From Lactifluus volemus (taxonomy: Eukaryota > Basidiomycota > Agaricomycetes > Russulales > Russulaceae), in contig WTXI01000114.1 in NCBI GenBank assembly GCA_022376515.1, forward strand, positions 50,031-114,030: 64,000 bases of DNA, given 5' to 3'. The notes beneath the pieces are model-generated. The model worked only from the letters and a program-made list of their open reading frames with translations. It was not told the origin of the DNA and searched no databases. Numbering within the stretch: position 1 is the stretch's first letter; each line of letters opens with the position of its first letter. Below are positions 11,114 to 23,457 of this stretch, piece by piece. The translations under genes were made by a program, and so were the position numbers.

Positions 11114-11500
11114 GACGGGACTGCCAACGCCCACGGCTCCCTGAGGGCCCGCCGGCGTGGACCACGCCTGCTCCTCGTTGGGGGTGGGCGCCCACAGCCG
11201 CCGTCACGATACCATTCATCTTCTACATATAGACCCTTTTCTTTACCTTAGCATAGTTAGTCCACCCCGAGCACATGGCAAATGCCCACCTCGTGCACAC
11301 TAAGATCGAGCGGCCGTCTTGGCACTAAATTCATTCAGTCCGTAGTACACACACTAGACTACATAAATACCAAAATACGAGACTGGGGGAGCAGCGACGC
11401 GTTCCGCATCTTTTTCTTCGTGTGTGACCTCGCCCTCCGCTCGTTCCGCTCCCGCGCGCGTACTCGTTTCGCCGCGTCTCCACTTTCATTTTCGACACTA
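11039..11500 (+). repeat. 3' LTR of copia element
   Basis: 462 bp, identical by eye to 6178-6639. Its first 75 bp carry the end of the Pol frame. Read on the minus strand, its right part supplies a new tail of about 46 residues to the NACHT-ankyrin gene, with the reading frame ending at 11359. Confidence 0.92.
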
Positions 11501-14500
11501 GCACACTCCATTGCCTGCCCACACGCCTCCTCCGGTCGGCTTAACTCTCCACCAGTTTTGTCATCACCGTCCCTTACACCGTTACTGAGGAGTTGAATAA
11601 TTTTCAAAGGTCCGTTTTCCGGGGCCAGGTCCAACGGTGTCTTGTCGTCTTTGTCACGGGCTTTAGCGTCTGCGCCACGGTCCAGAAGAAGCTGAACAGT
11701 TTGCATACGACCGCTTTTTGAAGCCAGATGCAAAGGGGTTATGTCATCTTTATCTTGAGCGTTCGCATCTGCACCATAGTCGAGGAGGAGCCGAACGGCC
11801 TTCAGGTATCCATGTGCTGATGACAAGTGCAATGGTGTCTGGTTGTTCTTGTCGCGCGAATTTACCTCTACTCCGCAGTTGAGAAGGGCTTCAACAACTT
11901 GCATAAGAGACAATGAAAATACAACACTTCTATCCGGTTATTAGCCTGACGTTCTGGGACGTTTAAAAGGATGTTGTAACCGTACCGACGTGTATTTCGC
12001 AATGCCAGATGTAAAGCAGTCTGCTCATCCTTTTCACGGATATCGGGATCCGCACCGTAACCCAGAAGGAGCTGAACAATTTTCAGATCTCCGCTTTGAG
12101 AAGCCCAATGCAACGAGGTCATGTTGTCTTGGTCTCGGGCATTTGCATCCGCGCCGCGGTCGAGAAGGAGCTTACAAACTTCCGGATATTCGTGTTTGGA
12201 TGACTGGTGTAGTGGTGCCTGGCCACTCTTGTCGCTTGCGTTTATATCTGCGCTCCAGCTAAGGGGCTGAACAATTTTCGCACATCCATTTTTGGCAGCT
12301 AAATGCAATGGGGTCAGATTATATCTGTCCGTGGCTTTTAGATCTGCGCCATGATCCAGTAGAAGCTGAGCTGCGTTTGAGTATCCTTGTTCTGATACGA
12401 GGTGTAATGGCGTCTGGCCATTCTCATCTTGTGCATTCGCATCTGCACCGCGCTTGAAAAGTGCTTCAGCAATTTTCATAGGTGATAACGAACACATGAC
12501 ACAGCTTGCCCGGCATTAACTTCTATGTGGTCATTAAGGAAGTAAAAAAAACGTACTGGGGTGCGTTTACCAAGGCCAGATGTAAAGCGGTTTGGTTTCC
12601 CCTTCCACGGATATTGGGATCTACCCCCCAATTGAGAAGCAGCTGAGCACCGTTCAGGTATCCATGTTCTGATGTCAGGTGCAACAGGGTCTGGCCGTCC
12701 TTGTCACGTGCATTTGCATCTGCGCCAAACTCGAGAAGGGCCTCCGCAATGTTCAGGTGTTTTTGTTCCAACTTCGAAAAAAATGAAGACATGCCATCGC
12801 TTTTTGACTCGGAAGATCTGCCATAGCTTTCCCAGCATTTAATTCTGCATGGACATCAAGAAGGGGGTAAGGAACATACCGACATGCATTTTTCAATGCC
12901 AAGTGTAAAGCAGGCTGGTCGTCCTTGCCACGGGTATCTGGACCTGTACCACAATCCAAAAGAAGCCGAACAACTTTGAGATATCCAGTTTGCAAAGCCA
13001 GATGTAATGGGGTCATGTTATCTTTGTCCCGGGCCTTTACATCTGCACCGGAATCGAGAAGTAACTGAACCCCTTGCAGGTATCCCTGTTCTGATACCAG
13101 GTGTAAAGGGGTTCGTCTGTTCTTATCACATGCATTCACATCTGCGCCATCTTTGAGAAGGGCCTTGGCGACTTGCAAGTGTTCTTGTGTCAACTCGAAA
13201 ACGGACAGAAAGACACCATTGCTTTCCCTCAATCAGGTCTTGAGTGGGCATAGAAAACGATTGAAACATACCGACGTGGGAACTGAACTGCAAGGTGTAA
13301 AGCAGTCTGGTCGTCCTTTCCCCGTATATTGGGTCCAACACCACATTTCAAAAGGAGCCGAACGACTTTGGGATGTCTGTTTTGCAAAGCCAGATGTAAT
13401 GGGGTCATATTTTCTTTATCCTGGGCTTTCACGTCCGCACCAGAATCGAGAAGGAACTGAGCCCCATCTAGATATCCATGTTCTGATACCACGTGCAAAG
13501 GGGTTCGGCCGTGTTTATCAGACGCATTTACATCTGCGCCACCTTTGAGAAGGGCCTCGGCAAGCTGCAGGTATTCTCGTGCTGACTTGAAATTACACAG
13601 AAACCTGACACTCCTTTCCCTCAATTAGATCCTGTGTGGACATATACGGGGATGTTAGAAACATACCGACGTGGGACTTGAACTGCTAGGTGTAAAGCAG
13701 TCTGGTCGTCCTTTCCTCGAATATCGGGATCTACGCCACATTTCATAAGGAGCTGAACAACCTTTAGATGTCCATTTTTCAGAGCCAGATGCAATGGGGT
13801 CATGTTGTCTTTGTCCTGGGCTTTCGCATCTGCACCGGAATCGAGAAGGAACTGAGCTCCATCCAGGTTTCCTTGTTCTGATACCAGATGCAAAGGGGTT
13901 CGGCTGTTCTTGTCACTTGAATTTACATCTGCGCCGTACTTAAGAAGGACCTCGGCAACTTGCAGGTAGCCTCGTCCGAACTTGAAAGTGGACAGAAACA
14001 TGTAACTTCATTTCGTTAATTACGTCCTGTGTGGAAATAGAAACGGATGTAAGAACATACCGACGTGGGATTTGAACTGCCAAATGTAGAGCAGTCTGGC
14101 CGTCCTTTCCATGGGTATTTGGATCTACCGGGTAACTAGAAAGGAGCTTAGCAACTTCCAGATGTCCGTTTTGCAACGCCAGATGCAATGGGGTCATATT
14201 ATCTTTGTCCCGGGATTTTGTATCTGCACCAGAATTGAGAAGTATCCGAGCACCATCCACGTATCCGCGTTCTGACACCAGGTGCAAAGGGGTCCGGCCG
14301 TTCTTATCAAGTACATTTGCATCGGCATCATCTTTGAGAAGGGCCTCAACTACTTGCAAACGTTCTCGTCCCAACTTGAAATAGGACGGAGACATGTCAC
14401 TACTTTCCCTCAATCAGGTTTTGGGTCGACATAGAAGAGGATGTGGGATACATACCGACGTGAGGTTTGAACTGCTATGTGTAGAGCAGTCTGGCCGTCC

Positions 14501-17500
14501 TTTACAAGGTTACCGTGACCTCCATCGTAGCTGACAAGGAGCTCGGCAACTTTCAGATGTTCGCCTTCCCAAGCCAGATGCAACGGGGTCATTTTATTTT
14601 TGTCCCGAGCTTTCGGATCTGCACCACAACTGAGAAGGAAGCGAGCAACATTCAAAAATCCTTGTCCCGATGCCAAGTGCAAAGGCGTCTGGGCGTTCCT
14701 GTCGTGTGCATTCGGATCTGCTCTGTAACAGAGGATCTGAACAACTTTAAGATGTCCATTTTGCGAAGCCAGATGCAATGGGGTCTTGCTATCCCTGTCC
14801 AGGGCTGAGGCGTTCGCACCACAACTGAGGAGGAACTGAACAATATCCATAAAACCTTGTCCAGATGACAGGTGCAATGGTGTCTGGCGGTTCTTGTCCT
14901 TTGCATTCGGGTCGGCACTACGGTGAAAGTTCAGGACAGCTTTCATATCCCTCTTTTCCGGAGTCAGAAGCAAAGGTATGGCGCTATCTTTGTCCCTAGC
15001 TTTCACATATGCGCCACGAGGCAAAAGGAGCTCAGCGACGTCAATGTGTCCTTTTTCGGATGCCAGATGCAATGGCGTCCGCCGGCTTTTATCGTATGCA
15101 TCCGCATTGGCACCGCGACTGAGAAGGGGTTGAACAATTTTCACATATCCGGCTTGCGAAGCCAGATGCAATGGGGTAGTCCCATCTTTGTCCATGAAAG
15201 TCGCTTCTGCACCGAAATCAAGAAGGAGCTGAGCAACGTCCGGGTATCCTTTTGCTATTGACAGGTGCAAGGGCATTTGGCCGTTCTTGTCCTGGGCATT
15301 TACATCGGCTCCGCACTTGAGCAGAGCTTCAGCAATTTCCATGTGAGGTAATGAAGACCTGGCCAGGCTTTCTGGATATTAGCCGCTGGATAGACATTGA
15401 AAGAAGTCATAACCATACCAACGCATATATTTAAACGATAGATGTAAAGCAGTCTGATCATCCTTTGCGCGTGTATTGGGATCTGCGCCGCAACTCAGAA
15501 GGAGCTGAACCATTTTCACATTTCCAGTTTGCGCAGCCAGATGCAACGGCGTTGTGCCGTCTTTGTCCCTAGCATTTACATCCGCGCCACGGTCAAGGAG
15601 AAGCTGAGAAACGTGTTCTGATGCTAAATGTAATGGCGTCTGGCTGATATAGTCACGCGGATTTGCCCTTGCGCCATGTTCGAGAAGGACCTCGGCTACT
15701 TTTGGATGACCGTATAGCGACGCCGAGTGCAACGGGGTCGAGTTAAGATTGTCACGAGAACTGGAATCTGCGCCGTGGATAAGGAGGCTCCTCGAAACCT
15801 CCAGATGTCCTCGTTCCGACGCTAGATGCAGTGGAGTGCTGCCGTTCAAGTCATGGTCATTAGCAGCTGCCCCGTGTTGAAGGAGAATCTGTACAAGTGT
15901 GTCGTGTCCCCTTTCAGAAGCGATAAATAATGGAGTGCGATTGTCAAAGCTTCTTCGAGCATTTACGTCCTGTGAGCGTTCGATGATCAGGAATTGTGCT
16001 ACGTCGCACATGCCGAGTAGCGCCGCAAAGTGTAATGGTGTTTCAGGGGGCTGTGACGGTCCGTCCAGGGGTCCCGAGAGCAGGGAATCTAGATCAAACA
16101 ACCGGACCCAGACCTTGACGTGTGACTTTTCCGGATCAAAGAGAAGTTGTATGCCATCTTTCAACGTCAGTGATACATTGTCAAACTGGGCATGGTCCAT
16201 CCAGTGCTCCAGTGCATATTCCGCGAGAGGAAAGTTCTTAAGGCTATCACTGGTGACATTTTCATCCAGGTGGAGCAGAGTGCCGAGGCAGGCTTGGGCG
16301 ACCATGGTGTGAGCAGGTGTCACGGGAACGTGGTAACGGCGAATAGAGGGAACTTGTGCCGCAAGCCGGCTCGATAATAAGAACTCTTTTACGGAAAAAT
16401 GAGAAAGTTGGACAACTCGAGAACCATTTACGTCGGCAATGGTGATCAGACTCGAACACGTGGTACGCACGGCCTGTATTGGGTCTTCCGGGCGCCAATC
16501 TTCAACTAGGGTGGGAATCTGTCCAGCCTTGAAATCGAAGACGAGAAACTCTGCAAGCTCTTCCACGAGAAACGGACGGGAAGCCGCCATTATGCACTGG
16601 AAGAGGCGGTGGGAAAACTCCCATTTTTCTTCGTCGATATCTTGCAATATGCGTTCATACGTCTCATCGAGTGTTTCTGGCAACTCCTCCAGGGCACGCC
16701 GGATACTGGCCGGGGGGCAAAAGCGGAGGAAGTCAAACTGACATGAAACCCATCGAAACCTGTACGAAACGTATGAGAGTGAGTCGTGCCAGTGCAACCT
16801 TGTAGTAACGATGCCTTACATCCCATCACCCTTTTGAGAGAGCGTTTCTATGACAAGTTCCTGGTCCTCCATCCTCCATCTTCCCATCCCTGGGTCCGAG
16901 TTAATGACCAATCTTATGTACTCCGTGATGTCTTTCTTTTGTCCCTCTTCGTCGTGAAGGGAAACAGAATGAGACTTCAAAGGGTTGAGAACCGTTTCAA
17001 TGTCGGCCTCTGGGCGAGCAGTGACGCAAATATGTAGATTTGGGAGTTGAAGATCGACAAGCTCTTCCACAAGCATCAGGACCCTTCCACGGGGAGATGG
17101 AGTGCCATATGCACCTGGACACTCGTCAAGAGCATCCACAATGACGTAAATCGGTGGTTCTCCAGGGGATCGTAAAATGTCCTTCAGACACTGTTCAAGT
17201 GAAGCGTCACTAGGACCCTGCGAGCCATAACCGTGTTCCGAGTATAAATCGGAAAGAATACTGGAGTAGGAGTCGGACTGGTCACCAAGCTGAAAGACAA
17301 GCGAGGACAGCAGGCCCCGACGATCCTTCTTTTCTTCGGCTCTGAAGTCGCAATAAAAGAACGCCAGTGAGGCCAGCCCGGATTTGAGCATGCTGTTGAT
17401 ATTTTCGATGATCGTCGAACTTGCCGGTGGGTCAGTTTCTACATAGGAGAATAGGGGAAATTTAACATACCAAAGAATGGTCTTTCCAGCACCAGCTACG

Positions 17501-18568
17501 AATATGGAGGCCATCAATTTCAGTGTGTAGGCTTAATAAACTGTAGGGAGTACTGACGTTTGCCACAAACCCACAAAAGGGAACCGGATGACTTCCATTC
17601 TGTGAAAGTGTCGCCTTGGATGAACCATGTAGCGGTCCTGTCATGGCAAGCATCGCACGCGATGTTGTGGTTTATGGACGGATCTGGCGGAGAGAGCCAA
17701 CGTTGGAGATCTTGTCGCATCCGGTCACCTGTGACGACATTTGCGAATAATTGACGTTTTTCCGTGTTCGCTCCAATCGCCCGAGCCTCATCCTGGGTGA
17801 ATATATCTAGCTTCTTCAGCGTCGCCTCCACCTCGTCCTCTTCTGAGACCTTCAGTAGGTATTTTGTAACTTGAGCGAGGGTGGACAACAATTCGACTAT
17901 GATCTTTACGATGAGCCTTGAGATGACCATTGTCGGAAGAGTTTCGGTATGAATATCGAAGCGTTGAATGAAGTTCCCGAGAGACTCGAAAAGCTTGAGG
18001 AGGACATCATAGCTGGCATCGACGTCCTTCACGGTCTGATAAATTTGAATTACAAGAGCCCACGCCAGAAACAGAGAAAGACACGTACGACGAGGAGGAT
18101 CCCAAGGGCAGAAAATACTAATTTCACAGGTTGAAGATACTATGAAAAAAGTATTAGGCATAAGAATATGGAAAGTAGCAGCTCATTGAGACATACCACT
18201 GAACCAATGTCGTGTCCAACTTGAATAGCTCCGAGTCCGCCGAGTCCGCCCAAGGGTGTGCCCGGGCCGAGGAAAACCGTGCACAGCACGCGGGCCATGC
18301 GCCTGATCGAAGTTATCATCACGAATCCACTGAGATCGTGTGCTTGCTCTTCAAGAGCCTCAGTAATGGACTCGATAGTGTCGCATGATCTGAGTCGGAC
18401 GGCGAATTGATTTTCAATGAGGCTCGTCCCAATGTCCTTTTCGTACTGCTTGATGGCATCTTGCAAACTTGAAAGTGGCTGTAAAGTAGGCGACTCGGAA
18501 GAGTTACTTGTATCATGAGCCGAAGAAATGTGAGGAGCAACGGGGGGGCTAGCCGTGTCTGAGGACAT
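11359..18568 (-). CDS. NACHT-ankyrin STAND protein (NLR-like), copy 2, C-terminus rewritten by a retrotransposon LTR
   Basis: A full-length paralogue of the gene at the left edge. ATG is at 18568. The N-terminal Goodbye-like domain has a YEKDIGTSLIENQ stretch; helical segments encoded around 18160-17750 follow. Splicing across about 17550-17490 restores the P-loop GKPGAGKTILW. Walker B (VDALDEC) is near 17130 and TARPE near 17010. A post-NACHT helical region follows (16760-16100). The rest is an ankyrin array of roughly 35-40 repeats (TPLHLA cores) from about 16060 to 11590, in about eight exons. Four of those exon-intron units repeat at 394-395 bp. The last exon formerly ended at 6136. It now reads into the LTR and stops at 11359, swapping about 11 residues for about 46 Arg/Lys-rich ones. 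Likely a cytosolic recognition receptor; its ligand is unknown. Exon borders are approximate. Confidence 0.85.
11501..11505. repeat. Target-site duplication, right copy (GCACA)
   Basis: Exact repeat of 6173-6177 directly after the right LTR. It lies within the last coding exon of the NACHT-ankyrin gene. Confidence 0.9.
12872..14456 (-). repeat. Tandem 395-bp exon-intron units of the ankyrin array
   Basis: The splice-donor landmark ACATACC (plus strand) recurs at about 12875, 13266, 13661, 14055 and 14450, giving periods of 394-395 bp. Each unit holds one exon with three ankyrin repeats (LLKxGADVNxxDKNxRTPLHLVSE, then a DKDNMTPLHLAL repeat, then a GKDDQTALHLAV repeat) plus an intron of similar sequence. 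The units are diverged copies of each other, so this is intragenic tandem exon duplication. The phase is preserved, so unit number can change without breaking the frame. Weaker related units occur outside this span. Confidence 0.85.
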
Positions 18569-20190
18569 GAAAGTGGGCTAGAGAGTTGTTGTCGCGGTAG
18601 AGTGAGAGAAGGTGCACTGCCTTGTGTATTGCGGCTGCGATACTAGTATACGGAACTTATGCTACGGAACTTACATGGAACCCATCATCCCATCAAATAT
18701 ATCACTCAGTTCAAGCTCTGCTTCATCTCTTCTCGTGTTTATAATACGGCATTCAGTATAACGTCTCTTTACGATAAATCCTCAGTATATCCAAGGCATG
18801 CAGTGAGACTTTCACTGGCAGCTGACAACTGAAATACGACGACCGAAAGTGGTCATCTCGGTCCTTCCCGGTCGGAGTTTATCGGAATTACTTACCGTAG
18901 ATCACTGAACCGTATACTAGTACTAGTACCCTATTTGCAAAGATTTTATCATCTATCTAGGTATCCGGTACAACCATCAGTACTGATGCAGTGATGGCCT
19001 GTTTCTTGTTGTAAAGACTTCTATGGCCTAACTCCGCCTTTCGATTATTCCGTATTCCGATACCCACTACTGGCAATTTAATTAGAGACCAGGGAGGTTT
19101 CGCATTCTCCGGGCGCACGAAACTCCAACGCGTTTTCCAACCTCCACAACCAGGCACCTTGCTCGTTCTTAGGGTGAACGTATAGGGTCGAGTACCCACA
19201 TCCCATGCCAACAACATTGACCATCGGGCTTCGCACTGATACCCTCATGATCGCTCTCAGAGCACCACGCGGGCCAATCCACCGCATAGTTACGTGTGAT
19301 CTGACTGCTGGCGCTGATCACGCTCTCTGGCTCATTTATACATCTGGGTAAGGCCGTGATGAGCAGACATGGGGTTCCCGGGTCAACGATTAATGCCGTT
19401 TTCGTTGTAGTGGATGCAATACATGGATTTATCTTTACGACGATCACGGTACCCTGCCTCTCTAGAGGGGCTAGTTCTGAGACGATACCCCCTTCCCTGA
19501 TGACGTTGGTCTGGAGGATATGCCTGGGGAGGTCGAGGAAGGTAGGAAGGTGTGGAACATGGCTGATGCTGAAGAGATGCGGCATGGGTGTTTATGGTGT
19601 ACATACGCTAGGGGGCCACACGGGTGAGTTCGAGGCGGAAGAGCGAAATGAGAGAATAGGGAGAAAAGCACCGCAACGTAGGGGCAATTACGATGGTGAC
19701 AAGCGCGAGACCAAGGAAGTGAGAGAGCGAGCGCCGATGAAGTGAGACTAGGCCCAGATATGTGATTGGCTATCATAACCACGTAAACGAGCCATTATAC
19801 TTTGTACTGTTTGACCAACGAACTCAAAGTTCCGTAGATCCGAGCCTGAGACCCTCTATTTGAAGGCCAACTTCGTAATTTTAGCCTGAGATACCACGAC
19901 AAACTCTGGACACCGTAATCAGACATAATCAAGCAACTCTCACATTGGCAAAGGCACAAATTATAACACGCATTGACAAATCCCAATCAAACCTTCTGAT
20001 GATTCAGAGGTTGGTTTGGTGGCATCAGATCAGCGCTCAGCCTTTGTCCCTCGCTCAGTCGTAAGTACGGTACGTATCACACCGTGACGTGGTGGCATAC
20101 TTTAATGTTTCGGGTGCAAACTCGAAGATTTTTTCTATACTTTGTACAGAGCCAAACTCGGAAAATAGATAACCAATTTGAGAACTTCCT
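18569..20190. other. Intergenic region, upstream of NACHT-ankyrin copy 2
   Basis: About 1.6 kb. The left part should contain the copy 2 promoter. Overlapping reading frames of 129-138 codons exist on both strands at 19169-19745, but none shows a domain or splice pattern I recognise. One might be a gene fragment. No RNA gene is seen. Confidence 0.4.
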
Positions 20191-22142
20191 CTAGTTCGGA
20201 ATGGCAACCACTTTCTGATACCAGAGCGCCGTTGGCGCGTCATAATGTACGGCGCTGAGCTTCCAGCCCGACTGGGAAAATAGATCACGAAGATACGTCA
20301 CCGAGCGTTCTTGGCCGTTGAGGAAACCCATCATCTATCCATGCGATGCAACCGTTTAGTTACTTTGCCACCCTGACCAAGCGCAAAATTTTCTTACCAT
20401 AAGATCCGAGTTGTACGCCGTAGAGCCTGCACGGCCCAAGTTGTGGAGCAGCGGCTTAGGAGGCACGGGAAGCCCGGCGCCGGGGATATCATGCGTCGCT
20501 GGTTCGTCACAGGCGTGGGGGATAGGCTGATCGACAACCACGACGTGTGTGTTAGGTCCAGCGGCCGCGCGCAGATGTTTCAATATCGTGAGACAATATT
20601 TATCAGCCCAGTCGTGCAATATCATCCGCAGGAGGTACACCGAAACTTCTTCCTTCTGGGCAGCCTGCGGTTCAAAGAAATCTTGGACTTTCAAAAAGGC
20701 CCGAAAGTAAATCCTCGTTTCTGGGAAAGCGGAGGTGAAAGCGACTCAACCTTGGAATCTCACGCGCCCGGACTCGACAGCATCAGGCATATTCGTCTTC
20801 CAGTACTGTAACCGATATCTTTCTCAGACACGCGCTCGCAGTCTGAGGTTGTGTTGAACACACATACTTCGATTGCATCGCGTATGACAGGCTCGCGATC
20901 TTGGATGAGGAAGCGAAGATGGGAATGGTGAGTGGCGAGCGTCAAGGACTGCGAGCCAACGCCGCCACCAATATCGACGATCAATGAGCCCTCGGGAAGC
21001 TTTCCCCAGCTGTACCCTTCCAGTTCGATATTTCGTGTTAGAGAATGTTCTTAAAAGCTGCACAGCATGACCGCACCTTCAAGAATGGCATTGGGTGATG
21101 ACATGTTCTTCAATCCGGTCATGGCAGCCCCAAATCTAACAAGTCGCGATCTGTTCTCCGGAGCTTCAAACCAGGACCACATGTCGCCATCATAACCGAA
21201 TGCTTTGTTCATAGCGGTCTTATTCGCTTCATTGGCATGTGCAAAGTCGGGGTCAAGAAGAGTCTCCGGCAGATGAGCAGAGCTTTTGAAGCCCTCGTCG
21301 AGACTGTGGGCGGGCATCAGAATGTAGGCAAGAGTGTTCAACGAACAGCCCATACATGTGTTCGAGAATGGATGTCATGCCAAGGGTTCCGATGTGTTTT
21401 GACTCAGGACTGTTATCGTGAGCTCACTTCTCGTGATAGTCAGATTTAGAGCCAACCTTGCCAAAAGCTCATCCACTGATTTCCTGGTATCCAAAACAGA
21501 GGACAGACGGTTATGAGCAAAGACATCTGGCGTTACTTCGACGAATATATAATTCGTGGCAAGACAGCGGAGAACCCGAGCTGTTGCGATGTTATTACAC
21601 AGCGTTTCAATCCTTTTGATACTCACCCAGTTTTCCGGGGTTAACGTTGGTAGGCTTGGCAATTTCCCGAACGTGTTTACCCTACATAATAGGAGGTATG
21701 TGATGTCAGTGATGGCTATAAAATTTGATGAAAAGACATGTCATTACTTGGGGGCCAGCATCTCGAAGAATCTCGGCGACATGGGTAACTAATGCAGTCC
21801 GCAACGCAGTGGAAACATGGAACTTTATTTAGCGGTTTCGTCAGCAATCGTGTCATGGTCATGTCAGTCGGACAAAGTCAAGCCCACCTGCAGCATAATA
21901 TCGATGAGTGTGAGTGGCGCGGGCCTCACGAGCGTGATGAGCTGCGCAGCGGCCGACGTGATGAACGATCCGGCCGACTGAATGATGGGATCCATGCGCG
22001 GCGCTTCAGTTTCGAAACTGAACGTCGAATCCGAGGAAGGGAATGTGTAAGATTTGGTAGTAACAGCATCTTCAATTTGTTTGATCGACGATTGTATGAT
22101 GTTCGCCAGGGCTTTCAACTCGGCCAAGGTATCTTGGGCCAT
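20191..22142 (-). CDS. SAM-dependent O-methyltransferase (methyltransferase_2 family)
   Basis: A multi-exon gene with ATG 22142 and stop at 20193-20191. Exon 1 encodes an N-terminal helical segment. Later exons (about 21850-21050) give the dimerisation/winged-helix part, including the HVSTALRTALVTHVAEILRDAG and DMWSWFEAPENRSRL segments. SAM-binding motif I, IVDIGGGVGSQSL, is near 20975. The exon at 20694-20420 has LRMILHDWADKYC, the family's HDW catalytic region, followed by LKHLRAAAGPNTHVVVVDQ. The last exon ends in GWKLSAVHYDAPTALWYQK. Fungal members methylate phenolic or polyketide hydroxyls of secondary metabolites; the substrate is unknown. It is divergent from the NmrA-like gene 1.3 kb away, and the two may share a pathway. 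Some internal exon borders are uncertain. Confidence 0.85.
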
Positions 22143-23457
22143 ATTCGGCGGTGAGAGTATATAAGGGATCAGATGGAAACATCCTAACTTATATCTGTAT
22201 ATTTGACCTGTTTATTGTTGTTTCCTCGTGCCTCGGCAAAGCTAAAATACACTATACTGTATGGGACCAGTCCATCACCATGCTCGTCAACTTCATTCAA
22301 TTGACCCCTATCACGTGACAAATTGATCTGACGATGGACCGCTCCAATACAGTAAGGCCAGGGTATTGAGCGTGATCCCTATACCAGATGGAGTTTTCTC
22401 GTCAAGTCCGCACCAAACGCTGATTACACAGCCAGGAACTCTCCGCTTCAAAACGATGCCAGGGTTACAACCTGTGGGAAATCAGCTTCAAATCAAGATT
22501 AGCCAAAGTGATCTCAAAGCACTAAAGTGGGTTGAAATTGTCTTCGAATCTGTTCAAGGTGGGCTTGGTCAGCATGTACAAATCAATCCAGCGCCATTTC
22601 ATATCAGACACGCAAAGCGCTGCAAACTCAATTGGTACGCAGATGAAACACGCCAAGACAAGGCACCGAGAACCAAAAAACACAGATACAGTAGAGACGT
22701 AGACAAAACTGTGACAGGACAACTTGAACCTGAGAAGACGGAGGAACTCTCATAGTGACTAAGATGCGGAAATGTCAGTGACATACAAAGCATGCGCGTT
22801 CCAAAACCACACAATGTCAATTTCATCAATGATCGTGAGAGAACGGAAGGAATGAAAGGAAAGGCTGCGACCCTGGCCTAACCCTGTCAGCCTAGGTGGA
22901 GGTACGTTCCTGGTGTCAGCTCAGCAATCCCTGACGAACGCAATCATCATGACATACACTGTTGTGTCGAGGCGTGTTTAGACATAGGAGTATAGACGCA
23001 GCATCAGTGCGAGGCGTCTGTAGCAGTACTGGCAGATGCCCCGCGTGGAACCGTGACAGATCACTGCTCCTAAGGTATTGTAATCTGAGCCTCAGTTGCG
23101 AGTCTGAGTCAGATCCCTCGCTTAGCAAAATATGGAAGCTTCCGTGTTCCATAGAAACCAACGTGTTTTCCCCGCCCTTGGTTGTGATTGCGCCTCTGCC
23201 ACATCAGGTATCGCAAGTAGTAGTCAGCATCGCGTTAGGCTTCGTAAGCTCGATGACGTCATCAAGAGCCCCTTTATTACAGTACACTCCAATAGTACAC
23301 GGAAGCACAATGACAACGCTAAACATGTATCTTGGGCTAAGTAATATTGCGTCACTGTCTAGCTCACTGAATAAATACTCACCCCTTTCGACCTCACATC
23401 TAGCATATTCAACTCTACACAACAACTTCAACTTGAACTCACCGAACAACTCCTATT
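22143..23457. promoter_or_regulatory. Divergent intergenic region between O-methyltransferase and NmrA-like genes
   Basis: About 1.3 kb that must hold both promoters. A TATA-like AATAAATA lies near 23370, about 85 bp before the NmrA-like start, and pyrimidine and CAAC-rich sequence follows it. A 129-codon plus-strand frame at 22366-22755 has no recognisable domain and I do not call it a gene. Confidence 0.4.

Larger units (their letters stand above)
6178..11500 (+). mobile_element. Ty1/copia LTR retrotransposon, complete, recent insertion
   Basis: A 5.3-kb element with two 462-bp LTRs, a primer binding site directly after the left LTR, one long Gag-Pol frame in copia order (Gag, protease, integrase, reverse transcriptase, RNase H) and a purine tract before the right LTR. 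The LTRs look identical base for base by eye, so integration was recent. The termini are TG...TA rather than the canonical TG...CA, but the flanking 5-bp duplication supports these ends. The only coding defect seen is one in-frame TAG at 8738-8740. The element lies antisense to the NACHT-ankyrin gene it interrupts. Confidence 0.95.

Noticed and set aside
19169..19745. Overlapping frames of 129-138 codons on both strands
   Set aside because: No splice signals joining further exons and no recognisable motif; insufficient to call a gene.
22366..22755. 129-codon plus-strand frame in the divergent promoter region
   Set aside because: No domain, and it sits between two well-supported divergent genes; likely chance.
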